A stretch of DNA of 64,000 nt from positions 4,278,001 to 4,342,000 of the forward strand of contig NZ_CP010271.1 of NCBI RefSeq assembly GCF_001456355.1. The letters are read 5' to 3'. A model generated the notes under the pieces. It saw only the letters and a list, made by a program, of their open reading frames with translations. It did no database searches and was not told the DNA's origin. The first letter of the stretch is position 1, and each line of letters opens with the position of its first letter. Below are positions 27,635 to 35,956 of this stretch, one piece after another. The translations under genes and the position numbers were made by a program. The stretch comes from Mycobacteroides saopaulense. GTDB taxonomy: Bacteria; Actinomycetota; Actinomycetes; Mycobacteriales; Mycobacteriaceae.

Positions 27635-28234
27635 ATGACCAACCTGATACCCGAGTCGGAAACCCCGAACAAACGCGAACGCGCCAAGGCCGACCGGCGT
27701 GACCAGCTGTTGCAGGCCGCCGCCCGCCTCCTCGCCATGCGCGGATATGCCCGGGTACGGCTGGAGGATCTGGGCTCGGCGGTGGGAATCAGTGGTCCCG
27801 CGATCTATCGGCACTTCCCCAACAAGGAAGCGCTGCTGGTGGATCTGCTGACCGATATCAGCCGTCGGCTATTGGACGGCGGGATGGCCGTCGCCGAGGC
27901 GGCAAGCACGGCGTCGGCGGCGCTAGACGGCCTCATCGACTTTCATCTCGACTTCGCGCTCACCGAGAGCGATCTGATCCGGGTGCAGGACCGCGACCTG
28001 GACTCGCTACCGGAGAACGCCCGTCGTCAGGTACGCCAATTCCAGCGCCGTTACGTCGAGGTCTGGGTCCAGGTGCTGTGCCGCATCGACGGGAGTCTCG
28101 ACGAATCGGATGCGCGCATCAAGGCACACGCGGCCTTCGGCCTGATGAACTCCACGCCCTATAGCGCGGGCCGCTCGGCGCCTGCGCAGACGAGGGCTGT
28201 GCTGCGACAGATGGTTGTTGCCGCGCTGGACTAG
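27635..28234 (+). CDS. TetR family regulator of the accD1 operon
   Basis: 199 residues. The N-terminal TetR HTH (about 15-62) has the recognition pattern ISGPAIYRHFPNKEALL; a helical ligand-binding domain follows. The ATG at 27635 follows GGAGG; the upstream in-frame start is less likely. Its divergence from the accD1-accA1-dehydrogenase operon and the paired dyads in between indicate that it represses that operon in response to an acyl-CoA or related metabolite, which is inference. The 3' end overlaps ricR by four bases (CTAG). Confidence 0.9.
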   Translation: MTNLIPESETPNKRERAKADRRDQLLQAAARLLAMRGYARVRLEDLGSAVGISGPAIYRHFPNKEALLVDLLTDISRRLLDGGMAVAEAASTASAALDGLIDFHLDFALTESDLIRVQDRDLDSLPENARRQVRQFQRRYVEVWVQVLCRIDGSLDESDARIKAHAAFGLMNSTPYSAGRSAPAQTRAVLRQMVVAALD

Positions 28235-28539
28235 CTGCGCACCAACCGGGCGATGGCCGCCGAGGCCTCTGCCAGCTTCTCGTCCGCATCCGCACCGCCG
28301 GAGGCCACGGCGTTGGAGACGCAATGACCGAGGTGCTCATCGAGCAGACCCAGAGCCACCGAACGCAACGCACTCTGAGCGGCACTGATCTGGGTCAGCA
28401 CGTCGATGCAGTACTTGTCCTCGTCGATCATCTTCGCGATGCCACGCACCTGCCCCTCGATACGCAGGAGCCGCTTGGCGTAGTCATCCTTCTTCAGCGA
28501 GTAACCGTGTCCAGTCGAAGTCTTGGTGCTCATATCCAT
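28231..28539 (-). CDS. ricR: Copper-sensing repressor RicR
   Basis: 102-residue CsoR-family protein. The helical core carries the Cu(I) ligands: Cys in DKYCIDVL, then His and Cys in DEHLGHCV. The sequence closely matches RicR of M. tuberculosis in YAKRL-RVEGQVRGIA-like stretches and the ending SAAIARLVRS. RicR releases DNA when it binds Cu(I), inducing copper-resistance genes. It follows the DUF305 gene directly (TAAATG, ATG at 28539; an alternative ATG is at 28533), so both are probably controlled from the two dyads at 29189-29235, making ricR autoregulated. Confidence 0.95.
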   Translation of the reverse strand: MDMSTKTSTGHGYSLKKDDYAKRLLRIEGQVRGIAKMIDEDKYCIDVLTQISAAQSALRSVALGLLDEHLGHCVSNAVASGGADADEKLAEASAAIARLVRS

Positions 28540-29169
28540 TTATCCCTTGAGAAGGCCCTGCATCGTGTCGATCTCAGGCTGCTGATTATCGATGATCTGT
28601 TGCGCCAACTGCTTTGCCGCAGGGTACTGGCCCCCGGAGAGTTCCGCATTCGACATGGCGACGGCACCCTGGTGATGGGCGATCATCGACTGCAGCCACA
28701 GCTGGTCGAAGACCTCGCCGTTGAGGGTCTTCATCCGGTCCAGTACCGGCGTGTCCACCATGCCAGGCATATGACCCGCCGGATCATGCCCCTCCGGCAT
28801 CAGCGGCTGACCCCAGGCCTTGAGCCACCCGGTGAAGGTGTCGATCTCCGGCTGTTGCGCCGTCTCGATGTTCTTCGCAAGTTCGAGCACCGCGGGGTTG
28901 GCGGTGCGACCCTCGGTCAGCGCGGACATTTCGACGGCCTGCTGGTGATGCATGATCATCTGCTGAGCAAATGTCACATCGGCATCGTTGTGGTCGGACA
29001 CCGGTGCCGCGGCATTGGTATCCAGCGTCGTCGTCATCCCGGACATGCCGGCATGGCCCGAATGCTCTGACTTCGACTCATCACCCTTGTCGCCCGAGCT
29101 ACACGCGGAGAGAACCAGCACCGCAGCGGCAGCGCCGGCGAGAATGAGAGTCCGAGTTCGGTTTCGCAT
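28540..29169 (-). CDS. DUF305 lipoprotein, probable copper-related
   Basis: 209 residues: lipoprotein signal peptide with lipobox LSAC (Cys near 23), a Ser/Gly/His/Met-rich linker, then a DUF305 four-helix domain. DUF305 proteins are ferritin-like and His/Met-rich; here the pattern MIMHHQQAVEMS and a second MIAHHQGAVAMS are the paired metal-site candidates. It sits directly behind two RicR-type operators and in front of ricR, which suggests an extracytoplasmic copper-binding role. The biochemical activity is not established. Confidence 0.9.
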   Translation of the reverse strand: MRNRTRTLILAGAAAAVLVLSACSSGDKGDESKSEHSGHAGMSGMTTTLDTNAAAPVSDHNDADVTFAQQMIMHHQQAVEMSALTEGRTANPAVLELAKNIETAQQPEIDTFTGWLKAWGQPLMPEGHDPAGHMPGMVDTPVLDRMKTLNGEVFDQLWLQSMIAHHQGAVAMSNAELSGGQYPAAKQLAQQIIDNQQPEIDTMQGLLKG

Positions 29170-29188
29170 GCCCCCATCGTAGCTCAGA

Positions 29189-29235
29189 TACCCCCGTAGG
29201 GTACGAGATACCGGTGGGTATACCCCTCGCGGGTA
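29189..29235. promoter_or_regulatory. Tandem RicR-type operators upstream of DUF305-ricR
   Basis: Two copies of TACCC-N5-GGGTA: TACCCCCGTAGGGTA (29189-29203) and TACCCCTCGCGGGTA (29221-29235), 32 bp apart, with a partial copy TACCGGTGGGTA (29209-29220) between them. They lie 20-66 bases upstream of the DUF305 start, the natural place for autoregulation by RicR. Confidence 0.82.
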
Positions 29236-29243
29236 CGAGTGCT

Positions 29244-30629
29244 CTAGCCGACGGACTCTTCCAGCTCCGTCAGCGCCTCCTCCAGATGCATGAGGATGCG
29301 CTGCAAATGCGGAACGCTGGTGCGGCATCCGGTCAGCCCGAAGTGCATGGACGAGCCACTGCTCGTGCAGGTGATATTCAACGCCACTCCGTCGATCGGG
29401 ATGGATGCGGGGTAGCACCCGTCCATCTCGAAGCCGTTCCAGAACATGTCGGTGCGCGGCCCCGGCACGTTGGAAATGATCACGTTGAATGCAGGAGCAG
29501 CCCGATCCACCAAACCCGGGACGGCTCCGCTGAGTACGGGTGCGCCGTTGAGCGCGCCGACGAGCATCCGCTGCAGCGGCGTCATCTCCGAGAGCACCGA
29601 CTTGGCGGCCTGCACCGAGTCGCGAATCGCGCTGAACCGCTCCAGGGGATCGGGCTTGTCGGTTGCCAGGTTGGCCAGTAGCGCGGTGATCGAGTTCCCC
29701 GCGTTCTGGTCGCCGTCTGCCCTGATCGACACCGGACACATGGCGACGAGCGGCTTGTCCGGCAGCGCGTTCTGCTCCTCCAGGTAGGTGCGCAACGCAC
29801 CCGCGCACATCGCCAGCACCACGTCGTTGACCGTTCCGCCCAGCGCCTTCCCGGCCTCCTTGATCCGACCCATCGCCCAGGTCTGCGCCGCGAATCGCCG
29901 CGCCCCTCCGATCGACACGTTCAGCATGGTGTGCGGCGCGGACAGCGGCCTGACCAGCTGAGGGTCCGACAGCGCATGACGCCCGTACTTGAGCAGACCG
30001 GGGGGAATCGACACGACCTGGCGCACCGCGCCAGCCGCGCCCTTGACCAGGTCCAGCGCCGAGGTGTTGGTCGTGCTCACGATGCTGCTCTTGGCGCGCC
30101 GCTTGGCCGGGGCCCACACGGCCTGGCAGTCGCGCGCATCGGGATCGTCCGAGAGCGAGCGCATCATCATCCGCAAGGCGCCGACGCCATCGATCACCGC
30201 GTGGTGCATCTTGGTGTAGACGGCCAGGCGCCCGTCCGAAAGGCCCTCCACCACATGCATTTCCCACAGTGGCCGGTGCCGGTCCAGCGGGGAGCTGTGC
30301 CACCGGGAGGTGACGGTCAGCAGCTCACGGACCCGAGCCGGACGGGGCAGCGCCGAGCGGCGCACGTGGTACTCCCAGTCGATCTCGTCGTCGATGATCC
30401 AGGTGAGGTTGCCCATCACCGCCAGCGGCTGGCCAGGCCGTTTGCGGAAGTCCGAGGACACCTCGGTGGTCGACATCAGCTGTTCGTAGAACACCTCGGC
30501 GTAGTCCGGACCGGCGTCGACAGGCGGCTTGAACAGCTGCAATCCGCCGACGTGGAAGGGGTGTTCCCGCGTCTCCCCGATGAGGAACATCGAGTCGCTG
30601 ACCGGCATCAATGGCATACCGGCCATCAT
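29244..30629 (-). CDS. WS/DGAT family O-acyltransferase
   Basis: 461-residue wax ester synthase/diacylglycerol acyltransferase. The catalytic HHxxxDG motif is present ([11 protein letters not shown], His near 140). Early [17 protein letters not shown] and the C-terminal domain with ISNVPGP are typical. These enzymes make triacylglycerol or wax esters from acyl-CoA. The start was set at ATG 30629 by the conserved N-terminus; ATG 30626 and 30617 are possible, and no clear Shine-Dalgarno is visible. It diverges from ilvD. Confidence 0.92.
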   Translation of the reverse strand: MMAGMPLMPVSDSMFLIGETREHPFHVGGLQLFKPPVDAGPDYAEVFYEQLMSTTEVSSDFRKRPGQPLAVMGNLTWIIDDEIDWEYHVRRSALPRPARVRELLTVTSRWHSSPLDRHRPLWEMHVVEGLSDGRLAVYTKMHHAVIDGVGALRMMMRSLSDDPDARDCQAVWAPAKRRAKSSIVSTTNTSALDLVKGAAGAVRQVVSIPPGLLKYGRHALSDPQLVRPLSAPHTMLNVSIGGARRFAAQTWAMGRIKEAGKALGGTVNDVVLAMCAGALRTYLEEQNALPDKPLVAMCPVSIRADGDQNAGNSITALLANLATDKPDPLERFSAIRDSVQAAKSVLSEMTPLQRMLVGALNGAPVLSGAVPGLVDRAAPAFNVIISNVPGPRTDMFWNGFEMDGCYPASIPIDGVALNITCTSSGSSMHFGLTGCRTSVPHLQRILMHLEEALTELEESVG

Positions 30630-30738
30630 TGCTGCCGACACGCCGTTTCGCGGCGGTTTCGTAGCGCACGTTTTGCCACGAGAGGCCGTGTCGACGCCTG
30701 TGGAATCCCGGTTGCACCGCCGAGGGATACTTAACCCC

Positions 30739-32475
30739 ATGTCAGCCCCGCACAAGCCTGATTCTCTTCGCGCAAGCGGCTCATCGCAGCCCGATATCAA
30801 GCCCCGTAGCCGCGACGTCACCGACGGCCTGGAGAAGACCGCCGCCCGCGGGATGCTGCGCGCGGTAGGCATGGGCGACGACGACTGGGTCAAGCCGCAG
30901 ATCGGTGTCGGTTCGTCGTGGAACGAGATCACCCCGTGCAACATGTCGCTGCAGCGACTCGCGCAGTCGGTCAAGGACGGCGTGCACGAGGGCGGCGGTT
31001 ATCCGCTGGAATTCGGCACCATCTCCGTCTCCGACGGCATCTCCATGGGCCACGAAGGCATGCACTTCTCGCTGGTGTCGCGCGAGGTCATTGCCGACAG
31101 CGTCGAGACCGTCATGCAGGCCGAGCGCCTTGACGGTTCCGTGCTACTGGCCGGGTGCGACAAGTCCATTCCCGGAATGCTCATGGCCGCAGCACGTTTG
31201 GACCTCGCCTCGGTGTTCCTCTACAACGGCTCGATCATGCCCGGCAAGGCCAAGCTGACCGACGGCACGGAGAAGGAAGTCACCATCATCGACGCCTTCG
31301 AGGCCGTCGGTGCCTGTGCGCGCGGCCTAATGTCGCGTGAGGATGTCGACATCATCGAGCGCGCCATCTGTCCGGGTGAGGGCGCCTGCGGCGGCATGTA
31401 CACCGCCAACACCATGGCCAGCGCCGCCGAGGCCCTCGGAATGTCGTTGCCGGGCAGCGCCTCGCCGGTCGCCATCGACAAGCGCCGCGAGGACTACGCA
31501 CGCAAGTCCGGCGAGGCCGTCGTCGAAATGCTGCGCCGCGGGATCACCGCGCGCGACATCCTCACCAAGGAGGCCTTCGAGAACGCCATCGCCGTGGTGA
31601 TGGCGTTCGGCGGGTCCACCAACGCGGTGCTGCACCTGCTGGCCATCGCCAAAGAGGCTGAGGTCGAACTGTCGCTGGCCGACTTCACTCGCATCGGCAA
31701 CAAGGTGCCGCACCTCGCCGATGTGAAACCCTTTGGCCGCCACGTGATGAAGGACGTCGACGAAATCGGTGGCGTCCCGGTGGTGATGCGTGCGCTACTG
31801 GACGCCGGCCTGCTGCACGGCGAGTGCCTCACGGTCACCGGCAAGACCATGGCCGAGAACCTCGCTCACATCGCACCGCCGGACCCGGACGGCAAGGTGC
31901 TGCGCGCCATGAACAACCCGATCCACCCCACCGGCGGCATCACCATCCTGCACGGCTCGCTGGCGCCCGAGGGCGCGGTCGTCAAGTCGGCAGGCTTTGA
32001 GTCCGATGTCTTCGAAGGCACCGCCAGGGTTTTCGAGCGGGAACGGGCAGCACTCGATGCGCTGGAAGACGGCACCATCACGCACGGCGACGTCGTCGTC
32101 ATCCGTTACGAGGGCCCCAAGGGTGGCCCCGGCATGCGCGAGATGCTGGCCATCACCGGCGCCATCAAGGGTGCGGGCCTCGGTAAGGACGTGCTGTTGA
32201 TGACCGACGGCCGCTTCTCCGGCGGCACCACCGGACTGTGCGTGGGTCACATCGCACCCGAGGCCGTGGACGGCGGTCCCATCGCATTCGTCGAGGACGG
32301 CGACCGCATCCGGCTCGATGTCGGCAACGGAAAGCTCGATCTCCTGGTCGACGAGGCGGAAATCGCCAAGCGCCGTGAGGGATTCGAACCGCTGCCGCCG
32401 CGGTACAAGACCGGGGTTTTGGCCAAGTACACCAAGCTGGTCCAGTCGGCGGCCGTCGGCGCGGTCTGCGGCTAG
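30739..32475 (+). CDS. ilvD: Dihydroxy-acid dehydratase
   Basis: 578-residue Fe-S dehydratase for the third step of valine/isoleucine synthesis. Cluster cysteines are seen in ITPCNM, in [10 protein letters not shown] (Cys near 140) and in [16 protein letters not shown]. The C-terminal domain with the catalytic-loop TDGRFSGGT is intact. The ATG at 30739 gives the usual length; open codons upstream belong to the promoter region. The stop is only three bases from the stop of the convergent endonuclease gene. Confidence 0.96.
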   Translation: MSAPHKPDSLRASGSSQPDIKPRSRDVTDGLEKTAARGMLRAVGMGDDDWVKPQIGVGSSWNEITPCNMSLQRLAQSVKDGVHEGGGYPLEFGTISVSDGISMGHEGMHFSLVSREVIADSVETVMQAERLDGSVLLAGCDKSIPGMLMAAARLDLASVFLYNGSIMPGKAKLTDGTEKEVTIIDAFEAVGACARGLMSREDVDIIERAICPGEGACGGMYTANTMASAAEALGMSLPGSASPVAIDKRREDYARKSGEAVVEMLRRGITARDILTKEAFENAIAVVMAFGGSTNAVLHLLAIAKEAEVELSLADFTRIGNKVPHLADVKPFGRHVMKDVDEIGGVPVVMRALLDAGLLHGECLTVTGKTMAENLAHIAPPDPDGKVLRAMNNPIHPTGGITILHGSLAPEGAVVKSAGFESDVFEGTARVFERERAALDALEDGTITHGDVVVIRYEGPKGGPGMREMLAITGAIKGAGLGKDVLLMTDGRFSGGTTGLCVGHIAPEAVDGGPIAFVEDGDRIRLDVGNGKLDLLVDEAEIAKRREGFEPLPPRYKTGVLAKYTKLVQSAAVGAVCG

Positions 32476-32478
32476 GGC

Positions 32479-33462
32479 TTATCTACCCTCGTCGCGTAGG
32501 TCCCGGGCCCGTTCGTGCTGGGTGACGCTCGAGTTATCCAGCACGATATTGAGCATCATCCCGAAGAAACGTCCAGGCTCCAGTTCCTCGGGTACCAGCT
32601 CATGGCGCAGCGTCACCGCGGGCAGCGCGGCCAGATCCGCGGCCGTATCGGCCGAGGCTTCCTGGTCGATGTCTTCGATCTCGACCTCATCGGGTTCGAT
32701 GACGACGTCGTCCGGTTTCTCCTCGCCGCCACCGGGCGCACTACCTTCCCATTCCGGAACGACGAGGGCGCAGGCGTTGTAGGCGTCTTCTTCACGTCCC
32801 AGCTTGATAAGCAGGTCAACGATCCACCTGAATGTGCGCGGTTCATCCGTGTGGGCCGTGGAGCGCAGGCCGTAGACGAAGCCGCGTGCGGCCAGCGGGT
32901 GACGCAACGCGAGATTCTTGGCGTCGCCATAGGACTCTTCCACCCGATTGGCGGCGTTCTTACCGAACGAGGAATCCATGCGTTTGGTCGAGATGAGAAG
33001 TTCGGGCCCGGTCAGCCAGGACGACATGACGACGTCGACCTGCTTGAGGTAGTTCTTGCCCGCAATGACCGCCGACGCCGTTCCCACACCTCCGGTGCCC
33101 TTGCCTGCCCGCAGCCGCTCAAGGAGCGCGTGCTTGCCCATGGTCACCGGGACGGCGTTGAGGAACTTCAGGACATCTCGTTCGACGACACGCGGCGCTT
33201 CGGCGCGCGGCCACACCGCATCCGGATCCAGCCCCGCTCGCCGTAGCTCGTAGGCAACCCATACGTCGAGTGCCAGCGCGGGAACACCGGATTGGGTCTC
33301 CGCGCCGAGATAGAGCGGCACCGCCAGCAGAGTTCTGAGCGTCTGGTAATCCGGGTGGAAGCGCTTCGACGCCCACGGGTTGACGTCCTTGAGCGCCGCC
33401 CCCGCGACGATGGCGTCGAACAGCGGCCAGGCCGCGGCCTTGGCGTTGGGCTTACTGGCCAC
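32479..33462 (-). CDS. Probable type II restriction endonuclease
   Basis: About 327 residues, directly downstream of and overlapping an adenine-specific DNA methyltransferase gene, the standard place for the partner nuclease. The central region (QVDVVMSSWLTGPELLISTK) has spaced Asp/Glu and Lys residues that could form a PD-(D/E)xK-like site, followed by conserved-looking RMDSSFGKNAANRVEESYGD. An acidic segment lies near the C-terminus. It resembles what I recall of XamI-type endonucleases, whose site is GTCGAC, but that assignment is unverified. GTG 33462 overlaps the methylase stop; ATG 33507 is an alternative. Confidence 0.6.
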   Translation of the reverse strand: MASKPNAKAAAWPLFDAIVAGAALKDVNPWASKRFHPDYQTLRTLLAVPLYLGAETQSGVPALALDVWVAYELRRAGLDPDAVWPRAEAPRVVERDVLKFLNAVPVTMGKHALLERLRAGKGTGGVGTASAVIAGKNYLKQVDVVMSSWLTGPELLISTKRMDSSFGKNAANRVEESYGDAKNLALRHPLAARGFVYGLRSTAHTDEPRTFRWIVDLLIKLGREEDAYNACALVVPEWEGSAPGGGEEKPDDVVIEPDEVEIEDIDQEASADTAADLAALPAVTLRHELVPEELEPGRFFGMMLNIVLDNSSVTQHERARDLRDEGR

Positions 33463-35101
33463 CGGTCGACCTGCCCCGCGCGAACCGCCGCGCCGTGAGA
33501 TCGGCATGATCCTGGCGCAAGGCACCCAGGTGCTTCTTCTTCATCTTCATTGCGCCGATCAACAGCACCTCGTCCACCATCGCGACAGCATCCAGGAGCT
33601 GGCCCGCACGTAGTCGCGCTGCCACCGTGGGCCGCAGACTGCGCAGATCGGCCGCGACGCGGCGGACAAGCGCCGGGGAAGGCACGGGCAGCGCGTCGGC
33701 CTCTCGGGGCTCGATCTTGAGCATGCCGCCACCGTACGACCGTCCTACCGTCTCGGCTCCGACGAGTGTCACCGAGTTCAACGCCGCAATCGGCAGCAGG
33801 GCCATGCCGTCCTTACGCACCTCGTTGCGCAGATAGACACCGTGGACCGAGTTGAGATGATGTACACCAACATGATTGGAGGCAAGGCGCGGCGTGTCCG
33901 CGTTCATGTAGGTCAAGAACAAGTCCGCGGGGCGCAGATACGGCACGCGCCACCACGGGGTACGCACTCGGCATTTGTAGGCCAGGTGCACATCAAGGTC
34001 CTCCCCGGAATGGATATAGCGCCACGCCGCGCGCGACGGAGTGTCCGCGGGTCGAAACAGATAGCTCGCGCGGCCCTCTGCGCCAAGCAGATCGAACGCG
34101 TTCTTGGTGAGCGTCAATGCCCGTAGATGTCGCGAACCCGGTGGAGACAAGGCCAACACATCCGAGGGGGCCAGGCCGAGATCCTTCACCTTGGCCGGTG
34201 GCAGGGTGAAGAATCGGTTATTGCCTGTGACCATGCCCAAGGTCGTGTCGCCCCAGGCTTCCAGGCAGGTGAAGTCACCGCCTACAACGGCGGAATTGAA
34301 GGCCCCCAAGCCGATTTCGGACATCAATCCGGCAGACCATTTGCCCCCCTTGCTCGGTGGGGTCCAACGCCGCGAGGCGGTCAGTTGCGCGAGCCCGAGA
34401 ATGTCGCGCACCTGCCATAGCGTCATATGGTCGGTGCCGATGTCACCGTCAGGTGAAAACCCTTCTGCCAGTAGGAGAACGACCTCCTCCTGGACATCCG
34501 GAAACACGCGCTCCTGGAAGAGCACCAGCCCTACCGACCGAAACCGCTCCAGCAGGAACTGCCGTACCTGCGCCGCATAGTTGACCGTCAGCAGTTCGGC
34601 CGGCAGCACCAACGCCAACCGCCCGCCCGCCTTGAGGTGCAACGCCGAATGCACGGTAAACGCGGCCCAAGATGATGCGAGGTTGGTCAACGACACCCCC
34701 GCGCGAAGAGCAGCGCGTCGCGCTCGGGAACGAGACTCGCCGACGAAATCCTGGTAGCGCACATAGGGCGGGTTACCGACCACGGCGTCATACGTCCCGA
34801 ACTCGGAGTGCAGGAAGAAATCACCGGGATGCACGGCAGCGTCTACACCGTTGGCCCGCAGGCTTCGCTGGGATTCAGCGGCCGAGCCGGGATGCAATTC
34901 CACGCCCACCAAACGGCCAACATGGTTCCCCCGCCGCCCGACCTCGTGCAGGAAGACGGCCTCGCCACAGGACGGCTCCAACACAGCGTCCTCGGGGTCA
35001 CGCACCGCCCAGTCAACAAGAAATTGGGCAACCGGGGCCGGGGTGAAGTAAGCGCCGCGCGCCTTTCGCAGCGCTGCGCTGTCACCGGGGAGCATACGCA
35101 T
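33452..35101 (-). CDS. N6-adenine DNA methyltransferase (type II)
   Basis: About 549 residues. Methylase motifs are in gamma-class order: motif X (GAYFTPAPVAQFLVDW, about 16-31), motif I (LEPSCGEAVF, about 41-50), and motif IV NPPY at 110-113 (VVGNPPYVRYQDF). A long C-terminal region serves as target recognition domain, as in TaqI/SalI-type enzymes. It would protect the host site from the overlapping downstream endonuclease. The start is uncertain among GTG 35116, ATG 35101 and ATG 35095; no clear ribosome-binding site. The pair sits between housekeeping genes and looks like an inserted cassette, though base composition is not obviously different. Confidence 0.88.
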   Translation of the reverse strand: MRMLPGDSAALRKARGAYFTPAPVAQFLVDWAVRDPEDAVLEPSCGEAVFLHEVGRRGNHVGRLVGVELHPGSAAESQRSLRANGVDAAVHPGDFFLHSEFGTYDAVVGNPPYVRYQDFVGESRSRARRAALRAGVSLTNLASSWAAFTVHSALHLKAGGRLALVLPAELLTVNYAAQVRQFLLERFRSVGLVLFQERVFPDVQEEVVLLLAEGFSPDGDIGTDHMTLWQVRDILGLAQLTASRRWTPPSKGGKWSAGLMSEIGLGAFNSAVVGGDFTCLEAWGDTTLGMVTGNNRFFTLPPAKVKDLGLAPSDVLALSPPGSRHLRALTLTKNAFDLLGAEGRASYLFRPADTPSRAAWRYIHSGEDLDVHLAYKCRVRTPWWRVPYLRPADLFLTYMNADTPRLASNHVGVHHLNSVHGVYLRNEVRKDGMALLPIAALNSVTLVGAETVGRSYGGGMLKIEPREADALPVPSPALVRRVAADLRSLRPTVAARLRAGQLLDAVAMVDEVLLIGAMKMKKKHLGALRQDHADLTARRFARGRSTGGQ

Positions 35102-35144
35102 ATCGTGCCCGAACACACCGACACCGCGGTGCTGCCCCGCCGGG

Positions 35145-35870
35145 CTAGACCACCCGGTGTGGATCCCGGTAACTGTCTGCCATCCGGGCGATCTCCCCGG
35201 GTTCCGGCAACGGCTCGTCGGGAGCTATGTAGACACCCCCTGCACGCAGCGTGTCGTCGAGCAGCAGCCATATCCACCGGACCTGATCGGCGATCAACCG
35301 TTCTTGCGACGTGCCCCCCGGGTTATCCAGCCAGTGGCTGGTCGCGGTTTCGATCATGCCCACGATGCCCATCGCCAGGATGTCACTTTCTACCGCGATC
35401 CCGAAGGCGCCCAGATACACGGCGAAAACCTGCCCGAGGTGCGTACCGACCGACAACTTGATGTCGGTGATCGCGTCCGGCGCATTGGAGTCCTCGGCCA
35501 TAGAGCAATGCGCCAGATATCGATAGAGGTTCCGGTGCTCGACGAGGAAACGTGCGTGCGCACCAACCCCCGCCTCGATGATCTGGGCCATCGACCCATG
35601 CGGCTCCCACAACGGCGCAAGGTCGCCGATGAGCATCTCGCCGGCCCGCTGTGCCACGGCGCGCTGCAGATCCGACGCGTCGGTGAAATGACGGTAGAGC
35701 TTGGTCCGGGTGACCCCGACATAGACGGCGATCTGTTCGGTCGAGGTCTGCGGGCCGTGCTCGGCGATGGCCGCAAGTGCGGCGTCCACGAATTCCGCGC
35801 GCCGACGTTCGCGCTGGCCACTCCACCGGCCGGCGGCGCATTCTTCGACATCGGGCTGCACGAAGCTCAC
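35145..35870 (-). CDS. TetR family regulator
   Basis: About 241 residues. HTH at about 22-68 with TSTEQIAVYVGVTRTKLYRHF, then a helical ligand-binding domain of usual size. GTG 35870 or GTG 35861 are both plausible starts. It diverges from an aldehyde dehydrogenase gene, with a perfect 8-1-8 palindrome in between, so it very likely controls that gene and itself. The inducer is unknown. Confidence 0.9.
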   Translation of the reverse strand: MSFVQPDVEECAAGRWSGQRERRRAEFVDAALAAIAEHGPQTSTEQIAVYVGVTRTKLYRHFTDASDLQRAVAQRAGEMLIGDLAPLWEPHGSMAQIIEAGVGAHARFLVEHRNLYRYLAHCSMAEDSNAPDAITDIKLSVGTHLGQVFAVYLGAFGIAVESDILAMGIVGMIETATSHWLDNPGGTSQERLIADQVRWIWLLLDDTLRAGGVYIAPDEPLPEPGEIARMADSYRDPHRVV

Positions 35871-35883
35871 TCTAGCAATGGTG

Positions 35884-35900
35884 TGGTACGTCACGTACCA
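35884..35900. promoter_or_regulatory. Perfect TetR-type palindrome
   Basis: TGGTACGTCACGTACCA is an 8-1-8 perfect palindrome located 14 bases upstream of the TetR start and 57 bases upstream of the aldehyde dehydrogenase start, positioned to control both. Confidence 0.8.
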
Positions 35901-35956
35901 TGTGACCCACCGAACACATCGGCACCCGACTTCGACAAGAGCGCGAGCTGACATTC

